Assembly (NCBI RefSeq): GCF_025558165.1
Contig: NZ_LAMZ01000001.1
Coordinates: 930,001 to 994,000, forward strand
DNA from: Candidatus Pelagibacter ubique HIMB140
GTDB lineage: Bacteria; Pseudomonadota; Alphaproteobacteria; Pelagibacterales; Pelagibacteraceae
Length of the DNA stretch: 64,000 nucleotides
Direction of reading: 5' to 3'
Part shown: positions 7,829-17,584 of the stretch, piece by piece
How positions within the stretch are numbered: the first letter of the stretch is position 1
Layout of the letters: every line of letters begins with the position of its first letter
Translations under genes and position numbers: made by a program
The notes under the pieces: model-generated
Told to the model about the DNA's origin: nothing
Seen by the model: only the letters and a program-made list of their open reading frames with translations
The model's database searches: none

Positions 7829-10113
7829 TCTATTTGATATTCAATAACCTCTGATGAATAAGCTGCAATCGAGGCTAAGTTAATTATTTCAGATGTTGAA
7901 GATCTAAGTGGAGCTATCTCAATTGGTAATCCAAGACCAATCAATAAGGGTCCTATAACTTTAGTATCACCTAAAGTTTTCATTAGTTTATAGGAGATGG
8001 CTGCACTGTGTTGCCCAGGCATTATCAGAATATTTGCTTTACCTACTATTTTTGCAAAAGGATACAGTTCTTCATAATCAGAATTTAGAGCAACATCAGG
8101 CTGCATATCACCATCAAATTCAAAATTAACTTGTCTATCTTTTAATATATCTACTGCTGTACGAATGTGTTTTGTCCTACTTGTCAAAGGTTGTCCAAAT
8201 GTAGAGTGTGAAACAAATGCAATTTTTGGATCAATTCCAAAAAGTCTTACTACTCTAGCTGCTGAAATTGCTATTTCCGCCATTTCTTCTGATGTTGGGT
8301 ATTCGTGAACGCTTGTATCTGCAATAAAAATTGTTTTTCCTTTATTAACAACCATGTTAAGTCCAAACATTATTTCACCTTTTCTAACATCTACAACTTG
8401 TTTTATTTTTTCAAGAGATGCTCCAAAACGTCTAGTATTTCCAGTAACTGCACCATCTGCATCTCCACAAGCTACCATGCTAGTAGCCCAAACTACTCTA
8501 TCGTTTCTTACCATTCGATCACAATCTCGTTCTAACAAACCTTGTTCTCTTTGAAGTTTTTTGAATAGATGATTTACGTATTTTTTTCTTTTTTCTTCGT
8601 CTTTTGAATTAGTAATTTCAATATCAAAATTTTCGCTGTAACCAATATTTTTAATCTGCTCTTTAATTTTACTTTCTTTACCAACTAAAATTGGAATACC
8701 AAGTTTTGAATTTTTAAATGCTATTGCAGCTTTTAAAGTATTTTCATCTTCCCCATCTGCAAAAACAATTCTTTTTTGATTTTTTTTAATGAATGAGTTT
8801 ATACCTTGCATAATTGTAACTGTTGGGTCTAATCTTTGTTTAAGTTGATCTTTATAGATTTCAAAGTTATCAATTTTTTTTCTAGCAACTCCACTTTCAA
8901 TAGCAGCCTTAGCTACAGCAGCTGGAATGACACTAATTAGTCTTGGATCAAAAGTTGATGGGATTATATATTCTTTTCCATAATGAGGTCTTTCACCGCC
9001 CATAGCTGCAACAACTTCATCTGGCACATCTTCTCTAGCAAGTTTTGCTATAGCTTCAGCAGCAGCAACTTTCATTTCTTCATTAATTGTTTTCGATCTT
9101 ACGTCTAGAGCACCTCTGAATATATAAGGAAATCCAATTAAATTATTTACTTGATTGGGATAATCTGATCTTCCAGTTGCAATAATTGCATCATTTCTTA
9201 CTTCGTTTATTTCCTCTGGTGTAATTTCTGGATCAGGATTTGCACATGCAAATATAATTGGGTTTTTAGACATGTTTTTAACCATATCTTTTTTCAAAAC
9301 ACCTTTGGAAGATAATCCTAAAAATACATCAGCTCCTTTAATTGCATCACTTAAAGTTCTTAAATCTGTATTAATTGCAAATCTTGATTTCCATTGATCT
9401 ATACCTTCTGCTCTTCCTTTATAAATCACACCTTTTCGATCTAGCATTATTACATTTTCAGATTTTACACCTGTGTTAATAAATAACTCTGTACATGCCT
9501 GAGCAGATGCACCAGCACCATTAACTACAACTTTTATATCTTTGATTGATTTTCCACTTATGTCGAGTGCATTCAGTAAAGCTGCTGTTGTGATAATTGC
9601 TGTTCCATGTTGATCATCATGAAATACTGGAATGTCTAATATTTCTTTAAGTTTTTGCTCTATGATAAAACAATCTGGTGCAGCTATATCCTCTAAATTT
9701 ATTCCTCCAAAACTCGGAGCAAAATTTTTAATTGAATTGATAATTTCATCAGCATCTTTACAGTCTATTTCTAAATCAATCGAATCTATATCTGCAAACC
9801 TTTTAAATAGTACTGCCTTTCCTTCCATAACTGGTTTAGAGGCTAATGCACCTAAGTTGCCCAGTCCTAAAATTGCTGAACCATTACTAATTACTGCTAC
9901 TAAATTTCCTTTACTCGTATAATCATAAGCTGCTTCTGGATCCTCACTTATTTTTTTAACTGGGGCAGCAACCCCTGGAGAATAAGCAAGAGCAAGGTCT
10001 CTTTTTGTAGTCATATTTTTGGAAGAGATTATTTCGATCTTGCCAGGTTTCTTATCTTTATGAAAATCTAAAGCTTCTTTATCTGTGTAATGATCAATCT
10101 TTGTTTTTTTCAT
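7825..10113 (-). CDS. maeB: Malic enzyme with C-terminal phosphotransacetylase-like domain
   Basis: Oxidatively decarboxylates malate to pyruvate, typically NADP-dependent in this fusion class. 762 residues. The malic enzyme part (about 1-430) shows AYSPGVAAP, the metal-binding FHDDQHGTA region and an NAD(P) fold with VNGAGASAQA. The phosphotransacetylase-like part (about 430-760) contains VSHSTFGQP and related segments; in known MaeB proteins it is regulatory, not catalytic. It lies alone between a convergent lipoprotein gene and divergent murJ. Confidence 0.95.
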   Translation of the reverse strand: MKKTKIDHYTDKEALDFHKDKKPGKIEIISSKNMTTKRDLALAYSPGVAAPVKKISEDPEAAYDYTSKGNLVAVISNGSAILGLGNLGALASKPVMEGKAVLFKRFADIDSIDLEIDCKDADEIINSIKNFAPSFGGINLEDIAAPDCFIIEQKLKEILDIPVFHDDQHGTAIITTAALLNALDISGKSIKDIKVVVNGAGASAQACTELFINTGVKSENVIMLDRKGVIYKGRAEGIDQWKSRFAINTDLRTLSDAIKGADVFLGLSSKGVLKKDMVKNMSKNPIIFACANPDPEITPEEINEVRNDAIIATGRSDYPNQVNNLIGFPYIFRGALDVRSKTINEEMKVAAAEAIAKLAREDVPDEVVAAMGGERPHYGKEYIIPSTFDPRLISVIPAAVAKAAIESGVARKKIDNFEIYKDQLKQRLDPTVTIMQGINSFIKKNQKRIVFADGEDENTLKAAIAFKNSKLGIPILVGKESKIKEQIKNIGYSENFDIEITNSKDEEKRKKYVNHLFKKLQREQGLLERDCDRMVRNDRVVWATSMVACGDADGAVTGNTRRFGASLEKIKQVVDVRKGEIMFGLNMVVNKGKTIFIADTSVHEYPTSEEMAEIAISAARVVRLFGIDPKIAFVSHSTFGQPLTSRTKHIRTAVDILKDRQVNFEFDGDMQPDVALNSDYEELYPFAKIVGKANILIMPGQHSAAISYKLMKTLGDTKVIGPLLIGLGLPIEIAPLRSSTSEIINLASIAAYSSEVIEYQID

Positions 10114-10231
10114 TTTTATTAAACTGAATACAAACTTTATCTATTTTATATTTTTTATTATTTGGAATATTTGATCTATATATTCTGATAATAAGTATAC
10201 AATTAGGGTAAAATTAAGACTAATATGATTT

Positions 10232-11761
10232 ATGAACTTAATTAAGTCAACAGGCACATTTGGCTTTTATACCATCATTAGCAGACTGCTTGGATATATT
10301 AGAGACATATTAATTGCAATATTTCTTGGAACAGGTTTGTTGGCAGATGCTTTTTTTGTAGCATTTCGAATTCCAAATACATTTAGAAGATTATTCTCAG
10401 AAGGAACTTTCAATGCCGCCTTTGTACCTAGCTATACTTCTGAAATGAACAAAGGAAAAAAATCTGCAAACGATTTTGCAAATAATATTTTTAATCTTTT
10501 ATTTTTAGGTCTCTTAATTTTAACAATAGTTGTTCAAATTTTTATGCCTGGATTTGTATCAATTATTGCCCCAGGTTTTGTAGATGATTTAGATAAAATG
10601 GATTTAGCTATCAGTTTAACAAGGATTACTTTTCCTTTTTTATTATTTATTAGTTTAGCATCTTTTTTTTCTGCAATATTAAATTCTCATAATAAATTTG
10701 CTGCAGCTTCAGCAGCACCAATTTTATTAAATTTTATTTTAATAATTGTTTTATTATTTTCTAAAGCTTTAGGAGATGAGCTTGTTTATTATTTATCATA
10801 CGGTGTATCCTTAGCAGGTTTTTTACAATTAATTTTTTTATATTATTTTGTTAAAAGATTTTTTTCATTTAAATTTAATTTTAAGTTAGCAAGTGATGAA
10901 AAAGTAAAGTTTTTTTTTAGAAAACTATTACCGAGCATTTTTTCATCTGGCGTAACTCAAATTAATATTTTGGTTGGAACAATTATTGCTTCCTTTCAAG
11001 CTAGCGCAGTTTCTTATCTTTATTACGCAGACAGAATTTATCAGATCAATCTAGCGATAGCTGGTATTGCAATTGGAGTTGTGATTCTGCCACAACTTTC
11101 AAGGTTTATAGAATCTAAAAATGAAGAAAAAATTTCTCTTATTCAAAACAAAGCTTTAGAGCTGAGTTTATTTTTAAGTATACCAGCAACAGTAGCTTTG
11201 GTGATTGGTTCACAGGAAATAATTTCAGCTTTGTTTGGTTATGGTAATTTTAACAAAGAATCTGTTAATAATTCAAGTCTAGCTTTATTTTATTTTGCTT
11301 TAGGTTTACCTGCTTTTGCTTTGATAAAAGTTTTTTCAAGTTTTTTATTTGCTAATCATAATACAAAAATACCATTTTATATTTCGTTAATTTCAGTCCT
11401 TTTAAATATTTTAATAAGTATTTATTATTTTAACAAAATAGGTTTTATTATAATTCCAATCGCAACTTCAATCTCATCATGGTTTAATGCAGTAGTATTA
11501 TTTATATACTTAAGAAATAATAATTTATTCTATTTTCAAAATAACTTTATTTTAAATTTCTTTAAAATAATTTTTGCATCAATATTAATGGGAATATTTT
11601 TTAATTTTCTATTAAACTTTTTTGAAAATCAACTTTTATTTTATTATAGCTTTAAATCAATTTATTTAATCTTGAGCGTATTATTTGCACTATTCTTTTA
11701 CATATTTATTTGTTATTTCATCAAAGCTTTTAAAATTAGTGATATTAAATTAAACTATTAA
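10232..11761 (+). CDS. murJ: Lipid II flippase MurJ (MviN)
   Basis: Integral membrane flippase that moves lipid II to the periplasmic face for peptidoglycan synthesis. 509 residues, about 13-14 hydrophobic segments along the whole length, and the family start [22 protein letters not shown]-like region with the conserved arginines of helix 1, followed by [23 protein letters not shown]. The order murJ-trpS is common in alphaproteobacteria; trpS begins four bases after the stop. Confidence 0.94.
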   Translation: MNLIKSTGTFGFYTIISRLLGYIRDILIAIFLGTGLLADAFFVAFRIPNTFRRLFSEGTFNAAFVPSYTSEMNKGKKSANDFANNIFNLLFLGLLILTIVVQIFMPGFVSIIAPGFVDDLDKMDLAISLTRITFPFLLFISLASFFSAILNSHNKFAAASAAPILLNFILIIVLLFSKALGDELVYYLSYGVSLAGFLQLIFLYYFVKRFFSFKFNFKLASDEKVKFFFRKLLPSIFSSGVTQINILVGTIIASFQASAVSYLYYADRIYQINLAIAGIAIGVVILPQLSRFIESKNEEKISLIQNKALELSLFLSIPATVALVIGSQEIISALFGYGNFNKESVNNSSLALFYFALGLPAFALIKVFSSFLFANHNTKIPFYISLISVLLNILISIYYFNKIGFIIIPIATSISSWFNAVVLFIYLRNNNLFYFQNNFILNFFKIIFASILMGIFFNFLLNFFENQLLFYYSFKSIYLILSVLFALFFYIFICYFIKAFKISDIKLNY

Positions 11762-11765
11762 AAAT

Positions 11766-12767
11766 ATGGGTAAAAAAATATTTTCTGGTGTTCAGCCAAC
11801 AGGCAATCTTCACTTGGGTAATTATTTAGGTGCAATCAAAAACTTTGTAGACCTTAATAATGACCGTGATAATGATTGTATATTCTGTGTGGTTGATCTG
11901 CACGCAATTACAGTTAAACAAGACCCAAAAGAGCTAAAAAATAATATTCGAGAGACCGTAGCTACTTTTATAGCAAGTGGAATTGATCCTAAAAAAAGCA
12001 TTATTTTTAATCAATCTGGTGTAGCAGCCCATTCAGAGGGAGCTTGGATTTTGAGCTGTGTTGCCCGAATGGGTTGGTTAAATAGAATGACGCAATTCAA
12101 GGAAAAAGCAGGTAAAGATAAAGAAAAAGCAAGTGTTGGACTTTATTCATATCCTGTTTTAATGGCAGCTGATATTCTTTTGTACGACGCGACTCATGTC
12201 CCTGTTGGTGATGATCAGAAACAACATCTTGAACTATGTAGAGATATTGCTCAAAAGTTTAATAATGATTTTGATAAAGATAATTTTTTGCAAGTACCAG
12301 AACCTTTAATTCAAAAAGAATTTTCTAGAATTATGAGTTTAAAAGATGGATCAAAAAAGATGAGTAAATCTGAATTATCCGATTTAAGTAGAATTAATTT
12401 AACAGATGACAAAGATGCAATAGTAAATAAAATAAAAAAAGCAAAAACTGATCCGTTACCAATGCCGAGTAATGTTGAAGAATTAAATGAGAGGTTAGAA
12501 GCAAGAAACCTTCTTGGAATATATTCTAGCTTAAATAATTCAACTTTACAAAATACAGTCGAAAATTTTTCAGGTAAAAATTTTTCTGAATTTAAAAATC
12601 AACTTTCTGATTTATTGGTTAAAAAGATTGAACCTATATCTTTAGAAATAAAAAAACTTTTAAATGATCAACCTTATTTAGATAAAATCCTTCTAGAAGG
12701 AGTTGAAAAAGCAAACTCAATTGCATCAAAAAAGATAGATAGAATTAAAGAAATACTAGGATTTTAA
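11766..12767 (+). CDS. trpS: Tryptophanyl-tRNA synthetase
   Basis: Class I aminoacyl-tRNA synthetase charging tRNA-Trp. 333 residues, the standard bacterial length. The start [15 protein letters not shown] contains the HIGH-type motif (HLGN) and KKMSKS is present near residue 200. The family segment [12 protein letters not shown] is also intact. Follows murJ closely and is probably cotranscribed with it. Confidence 0.97.
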   Translation: MGKKIFSGVQPTGNLHLGNYLGAIKNFVDLNNDRDNDCIFCVVDLHAITVKQDPKELKNNIRETVATFIASGIDPKKSIIFNQSGVAAHSEGAWILSCVARMGWLNRMTQFKEKAGKDKEKASVGLYSYPVLMAADILLYDATHVPVGDDQKQHLELCRDIAQKFNNDFDKDNFLQVPEPLIQKEFSRIMSLKDGSKKMSKSELSDLSRINLTDDKDAIVNKIKKAKTDPLPMPSNVEELNERLEARNLLGIYSSLNNSTLQNTVENFSGKNFSEFKNQLSDLLVKKIEPISLEIKKLLNDQPYLDKILLEGVEKANSIASKKIDRIKEILGF

Positions 12768-12823
12768 CATAATTTAAATATCAAGTTTAAATTTTAGAAA
12801 TAAGCTCTATATATACTTACAAC

Positions 12824-13363
12824 ATGTTCGTACAAACTGAAATAACGCCAAATCCTAATTCTTTGAAATTTCTTCCTGGGAAGAAAGTATCAAATAGTGG
12901 TCCTTATGAAATCACAAATAAAGATCAAATAAATAATGATTTGGTTAGAAATATTTTATCAGTCAATGGGGTTGAGGGTATTTTTTTAGGACAGGATTTT
13001 ATTTCAGTAAATAAAAATGACCAAATTAAATGGGACGAAATTAAACATATTGTTATTTCACTAATAAACGACTTTTATTTAGATGGCAAAGAATACGTCA
13101 TTGACGAAAATGAGGAAGAAAAAAATAACAATCTAAGTGAAATTGAGGAAAAAATTGTAAAAATTTTAGATCAAAAGATTAGACCTGCAGTTGCAAGAGA
13201 TGGTGGTGATATAAAATTTAAAGAATTTAAAGACGGAATAGTAAAAGTGCAACTACAAGGAAGTTGTTCAGGCTGTCCAAGCTCGACAATGACTTTAAAG
13301 CAGGGAGTACAAAATCTTCTCTGTCACTATCTTCCAGAGGTAAAAGAAGTTGTTGCGATATAA
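12824..13363 (+). CDS. nfuA: NfuA-type iron-sulfur cluster carrier (NifU-like scaffold)
   Basis: Carries or assembles Fe-S clusters for delivery to apoproteins. 179 residues: an Nfu_N domain (about 1-90, starting FVQTEITPNPNSLKF) and a C-terminal NifU domain (about 105-179) with the cluster-ligating CSGCPSS motif. Separated from trpS by 56 bp with an AT-rich promoter-like stretch. Clients in this window probably include MiaB and the Fe-S proteins at 32.2 and 53.4 kb. Confidence 0.93.
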   Translation: MFVQTEITPNPNSLKFLPGKKVSNSGPYEITNKDQINNDLVRNILSVNGVEGIFLGQDFISVNKNDQIKWDEIKHIVISLINDFYLDGKEYVIDENEEEKNNNLSEIEEKIVKILDQKIRPAVARDGGDIKFKEFKDGIVKVQLQGSCSGCPSSTMTLKQGVQNLLCHYLPEVKEVVAI

Positions 13364-13369
13364 TAATTT

Positions 13370-14437
13370 ATGAAAAAAAATTTAATCAAATTTCAATTTA
13401 GTAAAAATAAAAGCATTAATTCTATTTCTAGATTTATGCTAAGTGGAATTTTTTTAATCTCATTTTTTTATGTAACTCCAATGTTTATTAACTTTGCTGA
13501 AAAAAACTTTAATCATAAGGAATTTACAAATAATTCTAAAAATCTTTTATTAAAAAAACTTAATACAAATGGTTTAATTGAAGAAGATATCTCAGGTGAA
13601 GTAGATGAGATGGATTTACTTTATGATATTTTAGAGGAAAATAATTCAGAGATTAATTTAGTCAGGTATACAACCTCAGAAATCAATTCATTATTTAAAG
13701 AGGTAAACTATAACTTAAAAGATGTGAGAGAAAATAAACTCGTAAAGCCTATAGATATAGGACTTCTTCCAAACGAAATAAATGACATCTCTAGTTCAAA
13801 GAAAAAAAAGGATATGTTTATTAAAATAATCCTCCCATTGATCGTTAAAGAAAACACTAAAATTAGAATAGATAGAAAAAGACTCTTTACGATTTTAAAT
13901 AAAAGTAGCAATACTGATATCGAAAAAAAATGGCTTGAGAAAAAATTTAAACAATATGGTGTTAGGCAAAATGATTTTCCATCATTAAAGGTAAGGATGG
14001 ATGAAATTCCAACTTCGTTAGTAATTGCACAAGCAGCAAAAGAAACAGGTTGGGGAACTTCAAGATTTGCAAGAAAAGGAAATGCTTTATTTGGTCAATG
14101 GACGTGGTCTGGCGAAGGTTTAAAACCTAAAGAAGCTGAGAAAGGTGAGACTCATAAAGTCATGAAATTTAATAGTTTACAACTATCTGTGAGAGCATAT
14201 TTAAGAAATTTAAATACTCATAAATCTTACATAAATTTAAGAAAAGCTAGGAGTGAGTTGAGAAGTAATGATAAACCACTTGATAGTATAATTTTATCTA
14301 AACATTTAGATAAATATGCTGAAACAGGAAGTCAGTACATTGAAGTTCTCCAAAAAATAATAAATCAAAATAAATTGAAAGATTTTGATGAGGCAAGATT
14401 ATTGCCATCTAGTAAGGATTTAGAAAGCTTAATTTAA
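13370..14437 (+). CDS. Membrane-anchored Bax-like glucosaminidase (peptidoglycan hydrolase)
   Basis: 355 residues with one N-terminal membrane segment (about 20-42), a Glu/Asn-rich stalk, and a glucosaminidase (GH73) domain from about 205 to 345 with AQAAKETGWGTSRFA, whose Glu is the likely catalytic acid, then GNALFGQWTW. Resembles E. coli Bax. Likely cleaves peptidoglycan glycan strands in the periplasm. Starts six bases after nfuA; stop codons interlock over TTAA with the convergent deacetylase gene, another cell-wall-type enzyme. Confidence 0.82.
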   Translation: MKKNLIKFQFSKNKSINSISRFMLSGIFLISFFYVTPMFINFAEKNFNHKEFTNNSKNLLLKKLNTNGLIEEDISGEVDEMDLLYDILEENNSEINLVRYTTSEINSLFKEVNYNLKDVRENKLVKPIDIGLLPNEINDISSSKKKKDMFIKIILPLIVKENTKIRIDRKRLFTILNKSSNTDIEKKWLEKKFKQYGVRQNDFPSLKVRMDEIPTSLVIAQAAKETGWGTSRFARKGNALFGQWTWSGEGLKPKEAEKGETHKVMKFNSLQLSVRAYLRNLNTHKSYINLRKARSELRSNDKPLDSIILSKHLDKYAETGSQYIEVLQKIINQNKLKDFDEARLLPSSKDLESLI

Positions 14438-15495
14438 TTTTTTTTGATTGGAAATTGAACTCCAAACCATCTCCATTTTCCATTATCATTTAATGAACAG
14501 TTTATTCTGCCTCTTCTAGGTTTAAAAGGTTCTCTAAATTCAATAGTTAAGATTTGATTAGATAAATTAGTTTTAGATTTATCCCACTGGTCTCCTTCGT
14601 TGGAATAACATGTAATATTGCTTAAATTTTTTTGTTCTTTAAAAAATTCAACTTTAAAATTTGGTGGATTGTCATTTATTGTAAGTTGTTTTTCACTTGG
14701 AGATAAACTTTTATATTCTAAAGGATAATAATTAATTATAGATTTAAATCTTTTAAGCTCTCCATATTTTTCATTTATCGGAAATCTTGGCAGTTCAAAT
14801 TTATTTTTGTTAAGATCAATAACCCCCGAATGTTGACCAAATGCATATTCAAAGTTTTGAGAAATATAATCTCTCATAAATTTAGAATATTCACCAAATG
14901 GATAAGAGAATAGACTAGGAATATAATTAAGTTCTTGTTTAAAAATCTTGTTTGCAGTTTCTATATCTAAAATGAAATTTTCTTCAGTTTCTTCTATTAG
15001 GTATTCGTGGCTATGTGAATGATGTCCAATTAAAGAAAAATCCACTGCATCAATTTCTCTAATTTGATCCCAGGTCATATAACCTTTGTTCCCAACTGGT
15101 TCTGTTGAAACAAAAAGTATAAATGGAATTTTGTTATCCCTTAAATATGGCCAAGCTTCATTGTAAAATGATTCAAATGCATCATCAATTGTTATCAAAA
15201 CTTCTTTTTCTGATTTTGAAGTTTTAAATTTTGAATCAAATTCATTAGGATTAAGAAAATTATATTTAGAATTTTTAACAGTTTCTAAGTGCTTCTTAAA
15301 TACCTCCATATTAATATTAGTTGACGGGTATTTATGTTCATTAAAACGATGATACATTATTGATAAAATCCCATTATCTTCTGAATAAAATTTGATATTA
15401 TTTTCATCTGATTTAGAACTAAAACTAAAAAACAAAGATAAAATGAATAAACTTATAATTGATGTAGCTGGAGATAAAATTTTTTTAATGATCAT
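14434..15495 (-). CDS. Secreted polysaccharide deacetylase (NodB-type, CE4)
   Basis: 353 residues with an N-terminal signal peptide (about 1-28). The NodB domain shows the catalytic/metal motifs: ITIDDAFES (two Asp) and GHHSHSHEYL (two metal His), plus FSYPFGEYS. A beta-rich C-terminal extension of about 120 residues is of unknown function. It may deacetylate a cell-wall or surface glycan. The first 53 bases, encoding the signal peptide, overlap the divergent tsaB start at 15443; no closer internal ATG would keep the signal peptide. Confidence 0.83.
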   Translation of the reverse strand: MIIKKILSPATSIISLFILSLFFSFSSKSDENNIKFYSEDNGILSIMYHRFNEHKYPSTNINMEVFKKHLETVKNSKYNFLNPNEFDSKFKTSKSEKEVLITIDDAFESFYNEAWPYLRDNKIPFILFVSTEPVGNKGYMTWDQIREIDAVDFSLIGHHSHSHEYLIEETEENFILDIETANKIFKQELNYIPSLFSYPFGEYSKFMRDYISQNFEYAFGQHSGVIDLNKNKFELPRFPINEKYGELKRFKSIINYYPLEYKSLSPSEKQLTINDNPPNFKVEFFKEQKNLSNITCYSNEGDQWDKSKTNLSNQILTIEFREPFKPRRGRINCSLNDNGKWRWFGVQFPIKKN

Positions 15496-15829
15496 AGCTA
15501 ATGATCATATTTACAATATTACTCATGAGAATACTAAAATAAATTATGAAAAATTAACTTTGAAAATAAAAGAATTTTTAGAATTAAATAAATTTGAATT
15601 GAAGGATATTAATAAAATATACATTAACAGAGGCCCAGGAAGTTTTGCAGGGATTAGAAATTCTATCTCTGTTGTAAAAGCTCTTAAATTAGCAAAAAAT
15701 ATTGATTATTATTGCTATAGTTTAAAAGATTTTAAAGGTGAAAAAGATGTAAAATATGAAAATGTCCCTTATTTGTGCGATAAATTTAAAATTAAAAAAA
15801 ATTTGATTAACCCTATTTATATAAGTTAA
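15443..15829 (+). CDS. tsaB: Short TsaB-like protein (t6A synthesis partner), N-terminal lobe only
   Basis: TsaB binds TsaD in the complex that makes N6-threonylcarbamoyladenosine at tRNA position 37. From the ATG at 15443 the product is 128 residues, against roughly 200-230 in most bacteria; it keeps the N-terminal actin-like lobe with the family motif RGPGSFAGIR but lacks most of the second lobe. The stop is followed by only nine bases and then the Fur-family gene, so there is no leftover downstream fragment. The upstream open frame from 15392 lies antisense within the deacetylase signal-peptide region and is not needed. Order tsaB-(fur)-miaB-phoH matches other alphaproteobacteria except that rimI is missing. 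Confidence 0.8.
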   Translation: MNKLIIDVAGDKIFLMIIANDHIYNITHENTKINYEKLTLKIKEFLELNKFELKDINKIYINRGPGSFAGIRNSISVVKALKLAKNIDYYCYSLKDFKGEKDVKYENVPYLCDKFKIKKNLINPIYIS

Positions 15830-15838
15830 AATTAAATT

Positions 15839-16249
15839 ATGTCCGAAACAATTGAACAAAAATGTTTAGCAAAAGGTGTGAAATTGACAGACCAGAGAAA
15901 AATAATTGCTCAGGTCATGTCCGAGTCCACTGATCATCCTGATGTTGACGAACTTTACAATAGAGTTTCAAAGATAGATAATAAAATAAGTATTGCTACT
16001 GTCTACAGAACAGTAAAATTATTTGAAGAATCTGGAATACTTACTAAGCATGAGTTTAAAGGTGGAAAAGCTAGGTACGAGGAGCTCAATGAAGGACATC
16101 ATGACCATTTAATAGATGTGAAGTCAGGTGAAATAATAGAATTTGTTGATGAAGAAATCGAAAAACTTCAAAAAAAGGTAGCAGATAAATATGGTTACAC
16201 TTTAGTTGATCATAAGCTTGAACTTTATGGGATAAAAAAAAAATCCTAA
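15839..16249 (+). CDS. fur: Fur/Mur-family metal-dependent regulator
   Basis: 136 residues with a winged-helix DNA-binding domain (SIATVYRTVKLFEESGIL) and the dimerisation/metal region with HHDHLID. The CxxC pairs that form the structural zinc site in many Fur proteins are absent, as is common in alphaproteobacterial Fur/Mur proteins, so the sensed metal could be iron or manganese. Lies between tsaB and miaB in an operon-like series. It is distinct from the Irr homologue at 31048. Confidence 0.9.
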   Translation: MSETIEQKCLAKGVKLTDQRKIIAQVMSESTDHPDVDELYNRVSKIDNKISIATVYRTVKLFEESGILTKHEFKGGKARYEELNEGHHDHLIDVKSGEIIEFVDEEIEKLQKKVADKYGYTLVDHKLELYGIKKKS

Positions 16250-16255
16250 ATTAAA

Positions 16256-17581
16256 ATGCAAAAAATTTTCATTAAAACATTTGGTTGTCAAATGAACGAA
16301 TATGATTCAAATAGAATTTTCGATTCAGTAAAGAAAATTGGTTATCAAAAAAGTGAAAACCTAGAAGAAGCTGACTGTTATTTGTTGAACACTTGTCACA
16401 TCAGAGATAAAGCAAAAGAAAAAGTTTATTCTGAAATAGGAAGAGTTAAAAAAAGCTTTAGAGCTAAAAAAAAACCATTAGTAATAATTGCAGGGTGTGT
16501 TGCTCAAGCAGAAAACCAAGAGATGCTTAAACGTGAACCTTATATAGATTTAGTAATTGGCCCTCAAGCTTATCACAAGATTAACGAAACGATTCTGGAT
16601 CATATTGAAAAAAGAAAAAAAATTGAACAAACAGATTTTGATGCTGTTTCAAAATTTAAATATTTTAGTAAAATAAAGAATGAGGCAGGTAAGATTTCAT
16701 CTTTTTTAACTATTCAAGAAGGATGTGATAAGTTTTGTCATTTTTGTGTGGTTCCATATACTCGTGGACCAGAATATTCTAGACCATTCAATCAAATAAT
16801 TGAGGAGGCAAATTATTTGTCAGATCATGGAGCAAAAGAAATCATACTTTTGGGACAAAATGTAAATGCTTACAATGATAATAGTAAAAGACTATCTGAT
16901 TTAGTTTTAGAAATTGAAAAGATTAAAGACGTAAAAAGAATTAGATACACAACTTCGCATCCAAAAGATATGACTGATGATTTAATTGAAGTATATAAAG
17001 TCTCTAAAAAATTAATGCCTTTAGTTCATCTTCCAGTTCAGAGTGGATCCGATAGGATTTTAAAGTTGATGAATAGAAAACATAAAATAGATCATTATTT
17101 AAAAGTTTATGACGAATTGAAAAAAATTAATCAATCAATTGAATTTTCAAGTGATTTTATTATTGGTTATCCTGGTGAAACTGAAGAAGATTTTCAAAGT
17201 ACAGTCGATTTAATTAAAAAAGTTAATTTTATAAATTCTTACTCATTTATATTTAGTCCAAGGCCTGGGACAAAGGCAGAAGCTTTAGATTTAATTGATA
17301 AAAAAATTTCAATGGAAAGGTTAGAATTTATTCAAAATTTATTATCTGAAAATCAAACCCAAATGAACAAAAAATTAGAAAATAGAACAATTGATGTGTT
17401 GGTTGAAAATTTAACTGAAGATAAATCCAAAGCTTTTGGCAGAACTGAATATATGACATCAGTAATTTTTAATGGTAAAAGAGAACATATTGGAAAAATT
17501 GTGAAAGTAAAAATTACAAATAGTAATAGAACTACATTGTTTGGAGAATTGTTAAGCAACCCAGATCAAAAGGTGGCATAA
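16256..17581 (+). CDS. miaB: tRNA-2-methylthio-N6-dimethylallyladenosine synthase MiaB
   Basis: Radical-SAM methylthiotransferase that adds the 2-methylthio group at A37 of tRNAs. 441 residues. The N-terminal UPF0004 domain has three cluster Cys (in GCQMNEYD, NTCHIRD and AGCVAQAE); the radical-SAM core has CDKFCHFC; a C-terminal TRAM domain is at about 375-440. Overlap-free packing with the fur-family gene (6 bp) and phoH (3 bp) suggests one transcript. Confidence 0.97.
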   Translation: MQKIFIKTFGCQMNEYDSNRIFDSVKKIGYQKSENLEEADCYLLNTCHIRDKAKEKVYSEIGRVKKSFRAKKKPLVIIAGCVAQAENQEMLKREPYIDLVIGPQAYHKINETILDHIEKRKKIEQTDFDAVSKFKYFSKIKNEAGKISSFLTIQEGCDKFCHFCVVPYTRGPEYSRPFNQIIEEANYLSDHGAKEIILLGQNVNAYNDNSKRLSDLVLEIEKIKDVKRIRYTTSHPKDMTDDLIEVYKVSKKLMPLVHLPVQSGSDRILKLMNRKHKIDHYLKVYDELKKINQSIEFSSDFIIGYPGETEEDFQSTVDLIKKVNFINSYSFIFSPRPGTKAEALDLIDKKISMERLEFIQNLLSENQTQMNKKLENRTIDVLVENLTEDKSKAFGRTEYMTSVIFNGKREHIGKIVKVKITNSNRTTLFGELLSNPDQKVA

Positions 17582-17584
17582 TCT

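Noticed and set aside
8305-8554. Plus-strand frames inside the malic enzyme gene
   Set aside because: They are antisense shadows of a well-supported coding region with no ribosome site or recognised domain.
15392-15442. Longer TsaB start at 15392
   Set aside because: The extra 17 codons lie antisense in the deacetylase coding region and precede the normal MNKLIIDVA family start.
15443-15829. tsaB as a frameshifted pseudogene
   Set aside because: The stop is nine bases before the next gene, so there is no downstream remnant in any frame; a short but intact gene fits better.
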